Shown piece by piece: positions 1 to 11,250 of a stretch of DNA of 64,000 bases; the first letter of the stretch is position 1, and every line of letters begins with the position of its first letter. A program made the position numbers and the translations under genes. The DNA comes from Ahaetulla prasina (taxonomy: Eukaryota; Chordata; Lepidosauria; Squamata; Colubridae): the NCBI RefSeq assembly GCF_028640845.1, contig NC_080539.1, positions 106,790,554 to 106,854,553 of the forward strand, in the 5' to 3' direction. The notes below the pieces were generated by a model that worked only from the letters and a program-made list of their open reading frames with translations, searched no databases and had not been told where the DNA came from.

Positions 1-1
1 G

Positions 2-2941
2 ATGTGCCCGCCAGGTTTCCGTGTATTTCATCAGCTGAGGGCCCAGGGTAGGGGTGGGGGGGCGGCGGTTATTATTAACGAACATCTTGAACCGAGGGAG
101 GTCACTGTCCCGCAGATAGCCAGATGTGAGTCTCTCCTTGTGAAGTGGGGCCTGGGGATGCAGGTGGGTATGTTGGTTATGTACCTGGCTCCTTGCTACG
201 TGACAGCAGCCCTGCCCAAGCTGCTTGAGGTGATAGCCGGGACGGCGGTGGACACCCCCAGACTGATGGTTATGGGGGATTTCAACCTGCCGTCTGTAGG
301 CGAGACCTTGACGACGGCTCGGGAGTTCATGGCCTCCATGACAGCCCTGGACCTGACCCAGTTAGTGAATGGTCCCACTCACATTGGGGGAAACACGCTG
401 GACTTGATTTTTGTCTCGGGACAGTGGCTGAATGATCTGGAAATGGGGGACTTAACTACTGAACCCCTGTCATGGTCAGATCATTCACTCCTCCGACTCG
501 ACTTTCGAACCACCAACCCACACCGCAGAGAGACAGAACTGGTTCGCTGGTTCCGTCCCAGGCACCTGATGGACCCTGAAAGGTTTCTGTCAGAGCTTGG
601 GCCGTTCCCTGAGGACCTAGCCCACGGCTCAGCTGAAGAACTAGTCGCCGCCTGGGAACGGGCGGTGATGGGGGCTTTAGACCGTGTCGTTCCTTTGCGG
701 CCTCTGACCCAGCGCCGATCTCGACCAGCTCCATGTTTTCTGAGGAGCTGAGAGAGATGAAGTGACGGAAAAGATGCCTAGAGAGTATCTGGAGGTCCAG
801 CCGCTCTGAATCCGACCGAACACAGGTAAGGTCTTATATTCAGACCTACTTAGTGGCGATAAGAGCGGCAAAACATAATTATTTTTCCGCTCTTATTGCA
901 TCGGCAGATAACCACCCAGCCGCCCTGTTTAGGGTGATCCGCTCCCTACTTGAACAGGGAGCTCGGGAGGACCCCTTGCAGGGTTGTGCTGAGGATTTTG
1001 GACAGTATCTGTCCGATAAAATCGCTCGGATCCGGGACGGTCTGGACGCTGATTGGGTGGATCTGGGTGGGATGACAGAGCTGTTCTTGAGAATGTTATC
1101 TGGGGAGAGTTTGATGCTGTGACTCCCGAGGATATGGAAAGGATATTGAGGAGGCTGAATGCGACCACATGTTTATTGGACCCATGTCCCTCCTGGTTGG
1201 TACTGGCCACACAGGAGGTTACGCAAGGCTGGCTCCTGGGAATTATCAACGCCTCCTTAATGGAGGGTGTCTTTCCTACTGCCTTGAAAGAGGCGGTGGT
1301 GAGATTCCTCCTTAAGAAGCCCTCCCTGGACCCGGCTATTATGGCAAATTATCGTCCTGTTTCCAACCTTTGCTTTGTGGCGAAAGTTGTTGAGAGTGTG
1401 GTGGCATGTCAGCTTCCCCGGTACCTGGATGAAACTGTCTATCTAGACCCGTTCCAGTCCGGCTTCAGGCCTGGGTACAGCACGGAGATGACTTTGGTCG
1501 CGTTGGTTGATGATCTCTGGAGGTCTCGGGACAGGGGTTGTTCCTCTGTCCTGGTCCTATTAGATCTCTCAGCGGCTTTCAATACCATCGACCATGGTAT
1601 CTTGCTGCGGTGGTTTGGGGTTTTGGGAGTGGGGGGCACCGTTTTTCGGTGGTTCTCCTCCTATCTCTCCGACCGATCGCAGATGGTGTTGGCAGGGGGG
1701 CAGAGATCGACCTTAACGCACCTCATATGTGGGGTGCTGCAGGGATCAATTCTCTCGCCTCTCCTGTTCAACATCTATATGAAGCCGCTGGGCGAGATCA
1801 TCCGTGGTTTTGGGGTGGAATACCATCTGTACGCTGATGATACTCAGCTGTACATTTCCACCCCTAACCACCCCAATGAAGCCATCGATGTGATGTCCCG
1901 GTGTCTGGAAGCCATGCGGGTCTGGATGGGGAAGAACAAGCTTCAACTCGTTCTTCGGGATAGCTCAGGCAGTAGAGAAGCCTGTTATTAGAACACAGAG
2001 CCTGCAATTACTGCAGGTTCGAGCCCGGCCCAAGGTTGACTCAGCCTTCCACCCTTTATAAGGTAGGTAAAATGAGGACCCAGATTGTTGGGGGGGCAAT
2101 AAGTTGACTTTGTAAAAAAATATACAAATAGAATGAGACTATTGCCTTATACATTGTAAGCCGCCCTGAGTCTTTGGAGAAGGGCGGGGTATAAATGTAA
2201 ACAAACAAACAAAAAAAAACTCAACCCATCCAAAACAGAGTGGCTGTGGATGCCGGCATCCTGGTACAGCCAGTTTACACCATCGCTGACTATTGGGGGC
2301 GAATCATTGGCCCACCGGGGGAGGGTTCGTAACTTAGGTGTTCTCCTGGACGATCGGCTGTCCTTAGAAGAACATATGACGGCCATCGCCAGGGGAGCTT
2401 TTTATCAGGTTCGCCTGATTCGCCCTTTCTTGACCGGGATTCCCTTCGCACGGTCACTCATGCCCTTGTCACTTTCCGCCTGGACTACTGCAATGCTCTC
2501 TACATGGGGCTCCCCTTGAAGAGCACCAGGAGGCTCCAACTGGTCTAAAATGCGGCTGCGCGGGTAATTGAAGGGCCACCGCGATGCTTCCATATAACAC
2601 CGCTCCTGCGCAGCCTGCACTGGTTGCCGGTGGTCTTCCGGGTGCAATTCAAGGTGTTGGTCATCACTTTTAAAGCACTCCATAGCACAGGACCGGGTTA
2701 CTTACGGGGCCTACTGCCACCTATAGCCTCCCATCGGCCTGTGTGCTCCCATAGGGAGGGCCTCCTCAGGGTGCCGTCAGTCAAACAATGCCGACTGGCG
2801 GCCCCCAGGGGGAGGGCCTTCTCTGTGGGGGCTCCAGCCCTATGGAATGAGTTGCCTCCGGGGTTGCGTCAACTCCCCGACCTCCGGTCCTTTAAACGCG
2901 AGCTCAAGACTTTTTTATTCCACCGTGCGGGGCTAGCTTGA
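2..2941 (+). pseudogene. Broken ORF2 (endonuclease + reverse transcriptase) of the L2-like LINE
   Basis: Encodes the enzyme that nicks target DNA and copies the LINE RNA at the nick. The endonuclease part is open from 2 to 751, with the metal-binding GDFN motif near 274-285 and the catalytic SDH motif near 476-484. Reading then shifts frame (853-1122, then 1053-1991). The RT part shows YRPVSNL, FQSGFRPGYS, the first catalytic Asp in VLLDLSAAF (about 1555-1580), GVLQGSILSPLLFN, and the catalytic YADD box at 1830-1841. A SINE interrupts the frame at 1950. Downstream pieces (2250-2519, 2624-2941) carry the C-terminal region, ending in a block with RLHWLPV-type, FKALH and GAPALWNELP motifs. At least three frameshifts plus the SINE make it non-functional. 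The true N-terminus lies outside the window. Confidence 0.88.
1950..2217 (+). mobile_element. tRNA-derived SINE with an L2-type tail (called SINE-1 here)
   Basis: It starts with a tRNA-like pol III head: an A-box-like GGATAGCTCAGGCAGTAG and a B-box-like GGTTCGAGCCC. A body with AATGAGGACCCAGATTGTTG follows, then a 3' hairpin (CCGCCCTGAGTC...AGAAGGGCGG) matching the end of the L2-like LINE that hosts it, and a CAAACAAA/poly-A tail. It lies inside LINE RT sequence and is flanked by AACTC at 1945-1949 and 2218-2222. Other copies: 12741-14093 (minus, interrupted) and 30166-30426. Confidence 0.85.
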
Positions 2942-3131
2942 GAAAATTTTAAGTGGGGTTTTAGGACTGTTTTTACTCTAGTTTTAATTTAATTGGCCAT
3001 TTTAATTAGTTTTTTAATATGCTTTTAATTTTGTCTATGTGCTTGTTGTTTTTACTTGGCTGTGCACCGCCCTGAGTCCTTCGGGAGAAGGGCGGTATAA
3101 AAATCTAATAAAATAAATAAATAAATAAATA

Positions 3132-3432
3132 ACTTATTGAAGAAAAACATTTTTATTAGTGCATCAGAGGCAGCTTAGATAAAAGTTCCACAATGCCTAT
3201 GATAAATAGAATTATACTATATCTATCTTTGTTTCCATCTTAAACAATGGGAACAGTTGTGATTAGATTACTTTTTGGCTTTAGGGGCTATTCTAAGCAT
3301 AGAATAGAAATAAATAAGAGAAATAATGACTTTCACATCTCAGAAAAACGCTTTGCACATTACAATAGTCAAATTCTTTTGGCAGATCTCAAAACAGAAA
3401 GTGGACATGAGGCGAAGGTTTCGAAAAAGATA
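3132..3432. other. No gene or repeat recognised
   Basis: AT-rich DNA between the LINE tail and the next DNA element. Only a short frame (3247-3438) without recognisable motifs is present, and it is probably chance. Confidence 0.5.
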
Positions 3433-3440
3433 GTTTGAGG

Positions 3441-3680
3441 CAGGGATAAAATGCTGCCCGCTCTATCCCGCTCGCGGGAGCCAGTAGTGGCAGTGGCAGG
3501 TATTTTGGCGAACTTGTAGCGCTGGCAGTGGGAGGCTCCGCCCCCCAAACCAGGATGTCATCACATCCCGGTTTTGACCATCTGCGCATGCACAGAAGGC
3601 TTTGTGAACGCGCAGATGATGGTGCGCACAGCGCGTGCACATCAGCGAACCGGTAGGAAAGGTAAGTACATTTCACCCTG
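3441..3680. mobile_element. Small non-autonomous hAT-type element, ACCGGTT family (MITE-A), GC-rich interior
   Basis: Flanked by a perfect 8-bp TSD, GTTTGAGG, at 3433-3440 and 3681-3688. Begins CAGGGAT and ends TTTCACCCTG. The interior has GTGGGAGGCTCCGCCC, TGCGCATGCACAG and GAACCGGTAGGAAAGG, found also in the copies at 8130, 23189, 25566 and 60587. It has no coding capacity. Confidence 0.85.
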
Positions 3681-3830
3681 GTTTGAGGATGGATAAACTA
3701 TTTTTTTCACCAAACACTTGTCCAACTTCCATCAGTTCTAACCACAAGTCCCAGCAGTCAGATATGAAGGCATTGTATGTATCAGCATACCTTATCGGAA
3801 CAGCTACTCTATGTTGGAGTGTATTCAGCA

Positions 3831-4284
3831 TACCGTATTTTCTGGAGTATAAGACTCATCTTTTTCCCCCAAAAAAGAGGGTGAAAATCTGGGTGCGTCT
3901 TATACTCTGAATGTAGCTCCCCGACCCAGCTTCTCAAACAGAGGTTTCAGAGGCTGAAAAAAGCATCAGAAATGAAGCTTCAGAAAAGAAATTCCAAACA
4001 GCACTTCAGAGGCTTTTTTTCTGAAGCTGTTTCAGAGGCTTCCAGAGGCAGAAAAAAGTTTTTTTCTGAAACAGAGTTTCAGAAATTTCAGAGGCAGAAA
4101 AAAAAGGGAAAAAAAAAAAAGGCATAGAACTCACAACCAAGGAAACTCTTGCTAAAATTCACCTCTGGGAACAGCTGACTGGGGGTATTCCGGAGGCACC
4201 AATCAGCTTTTTTCTTATTTTCTTCCCCGAAAACTAAGATGCGTTTTATACTCCGGTGCATCTTATATTCCAAAAAATACAGTA
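3831..4284. mobile_element. Palindrome-ended DNA element (MITE-C), GTATAAGA-type ends
   Basis: Terminal inverted repeats: the left end reads ACCGTATTTTCTGGAGTATA and the right end is nearly its reverse complement (TATATTCCAAAAAATACAGT). Ends abut TA dinucleotides. The interior has degenerate repeats of TTTCAGAGGC and CTGAAAAAAG (about 3945-4100) and an A-rich stretch. No transposase is present. The ends resemble those of the element at 61570-61946. Superfamily not determined. Confidence 0.75.
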
Positions 4285-4339
4285 ACTACAAGTAAAATAG
4301 TGGATATTTAGCATTTCAAAAAGGAATTTGAACTATTCA

Positions 4340-4525
4340 ATCCCAATTGATATATAACTGTATAGCAAATATTATGTTAAATATAATATTAATATTTATT
4401 TATAATATAATATTATAATAATATTTATATTATTTATTTAAATATTATTACTGTTATTTAATATTTATTTAAATATTATATTACAATATTTATAATATAA
4501 TATAATATTAAAATTATAGCAATAT
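4340..4525. repeat. AT-only low-complexity tract
   Basis: Nearly pure A/T sequence of irregular AATATT, TTATAATATAA and ATTTATTTAA words with many short self-complementary stretches. It immediately precedes the possible exon at 4584-4713 on the plus-strand map, so it would lie in the downstream intron of that minus-strand exon. Confidence 0.85.
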
Positions 4526-4557
4526 TATGATATTGCTGCCTTCTTGCTTGCCTTTCA

Positions 4558-4713
<156 letters not shown>

Positions 4714-4739
4714 CTAGCAAACACAAGCAGCTTTTTTAA

Positions 4740-5753
4740 TGTAGGCCTACCAAACCACTGTCTTCATGTGTTTGCGTTCCCTGATAATCCTTGCTTCTGC
4801 CGAAGGGCCTTTGCTCAGTCCTTATGACATTTTCCCCTTTCTGGACTTTGTTTTGTTTATACAACCCTGTGATTCCTAATAAGAAGGCCACTTAGTTACA
4901 GAGTTACTCAGTGCAAAGTTTAAAACAGCATGTTGGAATTACTCTGAGCGGTCTAACTAAACTAGACTCTGAAAGAAGAGGCTTTGTTTTCTTTTCTGAG
5001 GTCAGTCGTTTTTTGGATATCTTCTGCCCTGGTCATTTATTATAATCAAGACACTTAATATACTGTAAGAGTATTATTTTATATAAGATCCATTTTTTGG
5101 CACTTGCCTTACATTGCTATGTGCTGAGAGCTAGCTTTCTGCACAGTTAAGGGGTGCATGTTACTATTTCTTATCTCTCATTCTGTTTCCAAAAATATGG
5201 TATAATATTTGGGGATCAGGTGCCATCGGAGAAATTCTGAAGCATGGTATTGCCAAAGAAAGTGGGATTACCATCCAAAGTAATATTGTGGACGTTTAAA
5301 TAGAACTAGTGATGTAAACCGTAAAATAAAAGTCCTAGGATTGTTTTTTCCACCCTTAAAGTTACATTTAATCATACATGAAATGCCAACAAATTCATTG
5401 AGCACTGAACTCTCCTTGTCTCTTGTTCATCTCTTCTGCTATTTTCAGAACAGATACGATGATGTATCGGCTTGTTCCTTGGTGTTATTCTGCTCTAATT
5501 ACAGTGCTTTTGATTCTGAGCTAAATAAACTATTTTATTTACATTGCCTTTTCTCCAATCAGAATCAAATAAAAATATTAAAACATATTGACGTATCCAG
5601 ATACAGAACAGATTTAAACAGATTTAAAATTAGTTTCCACGTAATTAATAAAAATGCTGTGCATTGTTCTAATTACTCTTGAAGCTCCTTTATTTGGTGA
5701 TTCACAACCAAATACAGCATAAAAACAAATTCCCTAAGGATTGCTGCTGAATT
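4740..5753. other. No gene or repeat recognised (about 1 kb)
   Basis: Mixed AT-rich sequence. A frame at 5341-5682 is open but has no recognisable motif or splice context. Would be upstream intron or 5' flank if the exon at 4584-4713 is real. Confidence 0.45.
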
Positions 5754-5761
5754 TTCTAAAC

Positions 5762-5881
5762 CAGGGTGTCTCCAACCTTGGTCCCTTTAAGACTTGTGGA
5801 CTTCAATTCCCAGAGTCAGGCTGAGGAACTCTGGGAGTTGAAGTCCACAAATTTTAAAGGGACCAAGGTTGGAGACCCCTG
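5762..5881. mobile_element. Short palindromic hAT-type element (MITE-B)
   Basis: 120 bp, almost a perfect inverted repeat: the left half has GTCTCCAACCTTGG...GACTTGTGGACTTCAA, the right half its reverse complement. A perfect 8-bp TSD, TTCTAAAC, lies at 5754-5761 and 5882-5889. Other copies: 9478-9782 (amplified) and 63621-63725. Confidence 0.92.
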
Positions 5882-5889
5882 TTCTAAAC

Positions 5890-6874
5890 TGTAAGGTGTC
5901 TGTAAGCAAGGGAAGCTTACAGTGGAAGACTGAACTTGATCAAATGAAAATCAGAATGAGAGAATAACAGGCAATTGATTGCTTATAGGGCGACCTGCTT
6001 ACTTTATGGATCCCACATGCTCTATGTATTTGTAATATTAATGTTGCTGTGCTGACAGAAGTGACAAATCAAAAACATCTTGTCAATGACATGTTTTACT
6101 AAGCAACTGGTTTAATAAATATGACAAAATAAATATCCTATTCAGGAATTTTTAATTTTGTTCTGTTACATGGCTTTGGGAGTTAGTATTACTGTGTCAT
6201 GTCGAAAACCATTACTTTCTGGCTCAAAATTGCACATGTCTAGTGTCATGCCCCAGCATATAACTTTTATATACTGTTGTTGCTCTCTAGCCCCATCTAC
6301 TGGCCAGAGAATCCATCTTGCACATGGTCTGTTTTATTGGAGGATAGGTGGGTTTAACTGCATGTCGAACTGCACACAGATTAATGTGTAGTGACAACAG
6401 AACATCTAGCAAGAAATTTTACTTTGTTTCCTTCATGGGTGTATTTTAGTAAAAATGTCTTTTTTGAACTTGCGTTTCTTGCTTTATATGGTGTTCATGT
6501 CTTTCAGTATACAAATGGTACGTCACTTTAGCCACTTATTGAGTTGATTTTATGCCTATAGAAATGTAATTGTATTTGTTCATGTTTGGTCTGTTTGCAT
6601 TCTGCTTTTGTTGCATTTACCTCTTACATCTGCTATTCTTGCTGATGTCTCTCTCAACCTGCATCATGCAAATTCTTTAGGGGAAACATTTTATATACTG
6701 ACAAAAAACTGCCATCAGACTGATTGATCAACAATAAAGGGAACTGTTCTGTGAGAATTTGCCTATTGCTGGCATTTTTCACCATAGTCTAATAGAGATT
6801 TGGATGGGGGATGGAAGTAGTCTTCTTACTTATGGAACTGTCCCAAGAAGAGCTAACAGACTCTTCATTAATGG
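5890..6874. other. No gene or repeat recognised (about 1 kb)
   Basis: AT-rich unique-looking DNA. A 77-codon frame at 6158-6391 has no recognisable motif. Confidence 0.45.
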
Positions 6875-6887
6875 TTTCTATAATATA

Positions 6888-7244
6888 AGGTAAAGATAAA
6901 GGTTCCCCTCACATCTATGTTCTAGTCATTCCTGACTCTAGGGGGCAGTGCTCATTTCCATTTCAAAGCCGAAGAACCAGCACTGTCCGAAGACTTCCCC
7001 ATGGTCATGTGGCCAGCATGACTAAAGGCCAAAGGCTCACGGAACGCTGTTACCTTCCCACCGAAGGTGGTCCCTATTTTTCTACTTGCATTTTTTACGT
7101 GCTTTCGAACTGCTAAGTTGGCAAAAGCTGGGACAAGTAACGGGAGCTCACACAGTTATGCGGCACTAGGGATTCGAACTGCTGAACTGCCGACCTTTCG
7201 ATCGACAAGCTCAGCGTTTTAGCCACTGAGCCACCATGTCCCCA
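6888..7244 (-). mobile_element. tRNA-derived SINE, probably Sauria-type
   Basis: Minus-strand SINE of about 357 bp with a perfect 13-bp TSD, TTTCTATAATATA, at 6875-6887 and 7245-7257. On its own strand it starts with a tRNA-like head (GGTGGCTCAGTGGCTAAAAC for the A box; a B-box-like AGTTCGAATCCC) and ends in ATCTTTACCTTA-like repeats. Length and ACCTTT-type tail fit the Sauria SINE family known to use Bov-B LINEs; that name is inference. Its head is shared by the SINE at 38377-38526. Confidence 0.85.
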
Positions 7245-7257
7245 TTTCTATAATATA

Positions 7258-8121
7258 GTATGTAACAATTTTAGGATTTTAGAATATTTATATAATGAAG
7301 ATGCATATGATACTAAGTACTGTTATGTAGTTTGGATGATACAAGAACATCCTAGTTTTTTGTGCAGCACAACAATGCCCCTTAAAGGATTTGATAAGCT
7401 GATCCATGCTGAGAAGCCTGAATGGATGAAATTCATACATTGTTTTCTCTTTATATAACAGAATAACTTGCACCATTATCTTTCCATCTGGACTCATAAG
7501 AAAATGGGTTCAATTGCTAAATAATTTGTTATTTGCTAACTAAAGATAGGTTGTCAGCATTGGATGAGCCATTGTTAGTTTCCCTCAAAAGTCGTACTTT
7601 CACATGCAAACTGAAGATACTGGCTTAAGACAGAAGAAGCAAAGAAAGCCTATTAACACTAAGCAGTAGGTCCACATTTACTTTTTCCAGCTCTCCACCC
7701 TGCAATGAACTCTGACCAGATGCTCGATCCCAAGATTGTATTCAAGAAGACGGTACCAAATTAAATTAGGCTGGATGTATTGATTTTATTTGGACCTCTG
7801 AATTGTGTGATTTTTGTTTTTCTCCCTTAAGTTTTCCTATATTTCTATTTCCTTAATGAACTTTTTATAACTGGAGATTTGGCTCCATTGGCTTTAAAAA
7901 AGAACCATCCTATTTAATTTTTCATGGCTTTAAAGATATCTGGCAGAAGAGTTGTTAAATTCTTATCTCTGGACAAGAAAATCCAAAACATTTTTCTTTC
8001 TGTTTTTCTAGAGCTGGCCTTAAGGAAGAGATGTCTGGTAAGAAAAACTATCCAGCTGGATAAATTGGAGCGGTATTTGTCAAACTTTGCAAATTTTAGA
8101 ATCTTGGAATTCTCCAGTTAA
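7258..8121. other. No gene or repeat recognised (about 0.9 kb)
   Basis: AT-rich DNA with two short open frames lacking recognisable motifs. Confidence 0.45.
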
Positions 8122-8129
8122 GTCCACAC

Positions 8130-8316
8130 CAGTGGTCAGTTGTCCCCAGTTCGGACCGGTTCTATAGAACCTGTAGTAAAACCAGCAGGAGGCTCCGCCC
8201 ACTCTTCTGTGCATGTGCAGAAGATTCTGCACATGTGCAGAAGAGTGCATGAATGGAGGGAGAGCGCGTGTGCGGACACGATGCAAACTGGTAGTAAAGG
8301 TAAGAACCCACCCCTG
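8130..8316. mobile_element. MITE-A element, GC-rich interior
   Basis: Perfect 8-bp TSD GTCCACAC at 8122-8129 and 8317-8324. Begins CAGTGGTC, ends ACCCACCCCTG. The interior carries GACCGGTTCTATAG, GAGGCTCCGCCCA and an inverted GTGCAGAAGATTCTGCACA hairpin. Confidence 0.88.
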
Positions 8317-9450
8317 GTCCACACTATTTAAGTTGCCAAGTTTCAGAAACATGCTAGCTGGGAAATTTAGAATTCAGATCTCAAACTTGGCAACTTTAAG
8401 ATGCCAAGTTTTAAAGGTGTCTGGACTTTCTTGGGTTAGGAGAAGTTTGATAAAACACGGGATTATAGGGAGTCTGGCTGATGGCAGTCTATCAAAAATC
8501 TTCAGGAGTCCTTAGAAGAATAGGTCTTGCAAGAAAGTTCTCCCATCTTTCCAGTTAGCAATTAGGATGCAATGTTTGATTCAAAGCTTAAGCAGTTAAA
8601 TAGTTATTGGTTGCTTTAGGTTTATGATACCACTGGGATTAAGAGCTAGAGTAAGAATTAGGATAAAACTATCTGTATTAGGGTCAAGTTTCAGTAAAGG
8701 ATTGCTTCACTGCAACATGGTTAAATCTTTTCTTCTTTATGTCTTTCCTATTTGTTAGGCTTACTACAGTGTTCAGTTTTTTTCACCCTGGGAAAATGAC
8801 CTTGAGAAATATTTTGACTCCAAGAAAGTACAGTATGACATTTAAAGTACTTGCTGGAGTGTAAACCGACTTAGATTAATAAAAAAAGGGGGGACAAATG
8901 TATAACAAGCTGGGAAAATTACAACCAGATGTTGTAAAGTTTGTAAAAAAAATACTTATTCTAACTAATGAAAACTTTTTTTAAAGCCTAGATGTGGGTT
9001 TAAACAAATTTGTATTAGCAGATATCCAATTAAAGCATAGGGGGTAACTATTATGTCTAACAGCAGTCTTAATGAACTTTGTGGTAGTGCGGGAAATTTT
9101 ATTTTTTTTCATAGTAATGATAGTTACTATTTATCTGATTAACTTTTATGGCCTCATTAAGAACATTCCTGAGATCGAGATCTCTCTCTCTTTCCCTCCC
9201 TCCCTCATTAAATGTAGACGCTCTGTGTAGTTTGTGCTTCTCTCCCTTTCCCCCCCAAAAAACCAATATTCTGCTCCCAGGCATAGAAGCAGCAAAAGTT
9301 TTCAAATATTTTCACAACATCGTTAGAATCGGAGCCATACAGCTTTCTGGTTGAAATATTTTGTAGCTGTCAACATATAATGTCTGCTAGACATTATAAT
9401 GTCACTCAATATTCTCAATTATATAGAAGTGCTTAAAAATTATGTTCAAA
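8317..9450. other. No gene recognised; one small inverted repeat
   Basis: Holds an imperfect inverted repeat at 8327-8343 / 8383-8399 (TTAAGTTGCCAAG and its near complement) resembling the MITE-B arm, perhaps a decayed copy. The rest is AT-rich with no motif recognised. 9178-9210 is a short CT-rich run. Confidence 0.45.
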
Positions 9451-9790
9451 CAGATGTTGCATCCTTATCCTTTAAGACAGGATCTCCAACCTCGGCAACT
9501 TTAAGACTTGTGGACTTCAACTCCCAGAGTTCCTCAGCCAGATGTTGCATCCTTATCCTTTAAGACAGGATCTCCAACCTCGGCAACTTTAAGACTTGTG
9601 GACTTCAACTCCCAGAGTTCCTCAGCCAGATGTTGCATCCTTATCCTTTAAGACAGGATCTCCAACCTCGGCAACTTTAAGACTTGTGAACTTCAACTCC
9701 CAGGGTTCCTCAGCCAGCTGGCTGAGGAACTCTGGGAGTTGAAGTCCACAAGTCTTAAAGTTGCCGAGGTTGGAGACCCCTGCTTTAAGA
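9451..9790. repeat. Threefold 88-bp tandem amplification of the left half of a MITE-B plus its flank
   Basis: An 88-bp unit starting CAGATGTTGCATCC occurs at 9451, 9539 and 9627. Each holds about 26 bp of flank plus the left arm of MITE-B (CAGGATCTCCAACCTCGG...). A single right arm follows (about 9718-9782). The outer 8-bp TSD CTTTAAGA lies at 9470-9477 and 9783-9790, and a copy of CTTTAAGA also sits in each internal unit. Units are almost identical, so the duplication looks recent. Confidence 0.93.
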
Positions 9791-10136
9791 CATCATTAAA
9801 AACATAGTTGTTGCCTGAAATTTTGGAACAAGATGAATATGGAATCCCCTTTAGCTACCTTTGGTTTTGCGAGTGGTTGTACTGTGCTTTCAGTTGGATG
9901 TGCTTCCTTTTTATATATGCAATTTTCGTTTTATTTGTAAGCAGCCCAGAGCTATTCAGGAATTCAGACAGCCTCAAAACTGGAAAATAAATAAATTGGA
10001 AATGATCACAAGCATCTATATTAGAATTCAACTATTATTATTATTCTGTGCTAAAATAAAGACGCTGTGACACAAGGTGTAAGGAAAGCAATCTGAATAA
10101 TTATCGAAATAGAATACCCCATTAGTGTAGTATATG
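9791..10136. other. No gene or repeat recognised
   Basis: Two overlapping short frames near 9808-10070 have hydrophobic runs but no motif or splice support. Confidence 0.4.
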
Positions 10137-10144
10137 TATGTGAT

Positions 10145-10420
10145 CAGTGGTGGGTTTCAAAAATTTTTACTACCGGTTCTGTGGGTGTGGCTTGGTGGGC
10201 ATGGCAGGGAAAGGATACTGTAAAATCTCCATTCGCACCCCACTTCAGGGGAAGCATACTGCTAAATCTCCATTTTCTTCCAATCAGCTGGGACTTGGGA
10301 GGCAGAAAAATAGATGTGGGCAGGGCCAGTCTGAATTTTTTCTACCGGTTCTCTGGACTACTCAAAATTTCCACTGCCGGTTCTGCAGAACTGGTCAGAA
10401 CCTGCTGAAACCCACCTCTG
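10145..10420. mobile_element. MITE-A element, 'GTGGGCATGGC' interior
   Basis: Ends CAGTGGTGGGTTTCA and TGAAACCCACCTCTG. TSD TATGTGAT / TATGTGAC (10137-10144, 10421-10428; one mismatch). Interior has ACTACCGGTTCTGTGGG, a doublet of AAGGATACTG / GCATACTG modules and CTACCGGTTCT near the right side. Confidence 0.88.
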
Positions 10421-10428
10421 TATGTGAC

Positions 10429-11250
10429 TCAGTCAAATAACAAGTGAAGTGACATTCTACATTCTTGCGTTGAGAGAGTTGCTCTGTGCAATGAACCTGA
10501 GATTTCCCATGTTTAATTTACTTCTACCAACAATATTGATTTTTAGCATGGGGAGAGGATTTGAGATAATCCAACAGTTTGTGCTCTGCCAATCTGATCG
10601 CAACAAATCTCATAGTGACTGAGAGCAACTGCCTTCTTTTAAAAGTGTGATTAGGGTTGGAATAATATTTGTGGACTCCCAATGACCCAAGAGGGCTTGG
10701 TTTAAATATGTTGGAGTCTGTCTCTTGACTAAAACTGAAGCTGAAACCTTTAAACCCTTGAAAGGTAGGTCCAAGACTGCTATTTATGAATGCTGTAGAC
10801 TTACTGTAGTTCACCCAGTTGTTAGCCATGGTGAATTAAATACCTTCTGTCACTTACCGATTGCAGGTGTAATGTGACATGAAATAATAAATGGCATTTG
10901 GCATTCATCATGGCATGCTATTCATTTCTTGTAAATGCTAATTTAATTTATCACATTTCAACCCCCTAGTACTATAGTTCTAGTTATAGCATTACAATGA
11001 GGCTCTGTTGTTTGCCTGTTCATAATCTTTCCCAGATAGGAAAGGCTCTATTTTGAGCCTCATCCTATTTTTCATCCTCAGTTTTCCGCCATATTATTTA
11101 TAATAATAAATGATAAAACCTCAGTCTTGGTTTCTTTTGGAACCCCACTCAGATTGGAGGTTTAAGCTGAGTAAAACAGTAAATTCTAAGGGAAGGCTTT
11201 TGCACCTTATTTGCCAAACCATTATAAGTAACAGAAAGTAACAGAATTAA
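10429..11250. other. No gene or repeat recognised (about 0.8 kb)
   Basis: AT-rich unique-looking DNA. A 101-codon minus-strand frame at 10524-10829 has no recognisable motif. Confidence 0.45.

Larger units (their letters stand above)
1..3131 (+). mobile_element. L2-like LINE (CR1 superfamily), 5' end cut by window edge
   Basis: Non-LTR retrotransposon on the plus strand. It begins inside the endonuclease domain at the window edge and runs through reverse transcriptase to a 3' end with a short hairpin (CCGCCCT...AGGGCGG, about 3069-3097), followed by a TAAA/AAAT-type tail to about 3131. A tRNA-derived SINE at 1950-2217 splits it; the LINE sequence resumes in register afterwards. Two shorter 3' fragments of the same family lie at 54336-54942 and 56893-57633. 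Assignment to L2 rather than CR1 rests on remembered RT motifs and is not certain; that it is a LINE is certain. Confidence 0.9.

Noticed and set aside
8327..8399. Inverted repeat resembling MITE-B arms
   Set aside because: Too diverged, no TSD or CAG/CTG ends, so not called as an element.
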